A stretch of 64,000 bases of DNA from Symbiodinium natans. Lineage: Eukaryota > Sar > Dinophyceae > Suessiales > Symbiodiniaceae. Positions 63,746-64,000 of this stretch are shown here, in pieces. Numbering within the stretch: the stretch's first letter is position 1; each line of letters opens with the position of its first letter. The notes beneath the pieces are model-generated. The model was not told the DNA's origin and ran no database searches. It was given only the letters and a program-made list of their open reading frames with translations. The DNA lies in the NCBI GenBank assembly GCA_905221605.1, contig CAJNDS010002827.1, positions 1 through 64,000 on the forward strand, in the 5' to 3' direction. The position numbers and the translations under genes were made by a program.

Positions 63746-64000
63746 CCATTCCGGTGGGCCCCTAGACCCAAAGACCCAAACCCTGGTTCAAATTAATACG
63801 AGTTTTAACTTTCGTTTTGTTATTCGTACTAGTTCATAGTCTTATTAGCCTACGAACTCTATTAAATGTTACTAAGTGACTCGCCCTCTCGGTCCGTTTT
63901 TCCCTTCGCTAGACGATTTCTCCACACGCCCATCCGCGAAAGAGCAAAGCTTTGTCAACACCATTCTCTGTACAACAAACGCCATGGAAACGGAAGGGAG
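63746..64000. other. Unique sequence at window end
   Basis: Moderately AT-rich, no repeat or coding frame recognised. Confidence 0.4.

Noticed and set aside
1-64000. Dinoflagellate spliced-leader, 5S rRNA, tRNA and snRNA genes
   Set aside because: I looked for the spliced-leader core and tRNA T-arm patterns by eye on both strands and found no convincing case; a covariance-model scan would be decisive.

Overview
The window looks like nuclear DNA of a dinoflagellate. Symbiodiniaceae, Polarella or Prorocentrum-like are plausible, but I cannot name a species. The evidence is: Arabidopsis-type (CCCTAAA)n telomeric repeats; a PIF1/Helitron-type protein of a kind I associate with dinoflagellate genomes; sparse, intron-split genes that all read leftward on the minus strand over about 40 kb; introns with GA-AG boundaries and an AG|G acceptor; and very heavy tandem-repeat content. 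No bacterial operon, Shine-Dalgarno pattern, CRISPR array, rRNA or tRNA was seen.

Left part (1-18.7 kb), subtelomere-like. Dispersed GC-rich repeats (1-2.1 kb) are followed by four telomeric arrays at 2.3, 4.3, 13.3 and 14.0 kb, all in the orientation expected of a left chromosome end. Between them lie a C-rich tract with a small coding remnant (2.9-4.1 kb), a decayed Helitron-type Rep-helicase gene (5.0-10.2 kb, minus) with a lysine/serine-rich companion gene (11.3-12.6 kb, minus), and a 22-bp minisatellite (13.5-13.9 kb). A satellite of about 15 copies of a ~270-277 bp unit (14.2-18.2 kb) starts directly at the last telomeric array.

Middle part (18.8-57.7 kb), a one-directional gene block. 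Every gene I can support is on the minus strand. In transcription order (right to left) they are: a class I methyltransferase (57.7-56.6 kb); an exostosin/GT47 gene with a signal peptide (56.1-51.0 kb); an unrecognised secreted-type gene (50.1-48.9 kb); an unrecognised gene (46.2-45.4 kb); a second methyltransferase (44.6 or 42.7 to 42.06 kb); a second exostosin/GT47 (41.9-40.35 kb); a LicD/fukutin-like gene with a membrane anchor (39.0-37.06 kb); an FkbM-type methyltransferase (26.05-25.39 kb); a GT17 glycosyltransferase (24.66-21.5 kb); and another FkbM-type methyltransferase with a cysteine module (19.8-18.8 kb). Several have signal peptides or a signal anchor. Together they suggest a block of secretory-pathway glycan-building and glycan-modifying enzymes. 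That is an inference from families and co-location, not a demonstrated pathway. Exon models are partial.

Right part (57.9-64 kb): microsatellites, an array of TTGAAATGG-based repeats that switches orientation midway, a repeat shared with the first 140 bases of the window, and several further tandem repeat families, with no convincing gene.
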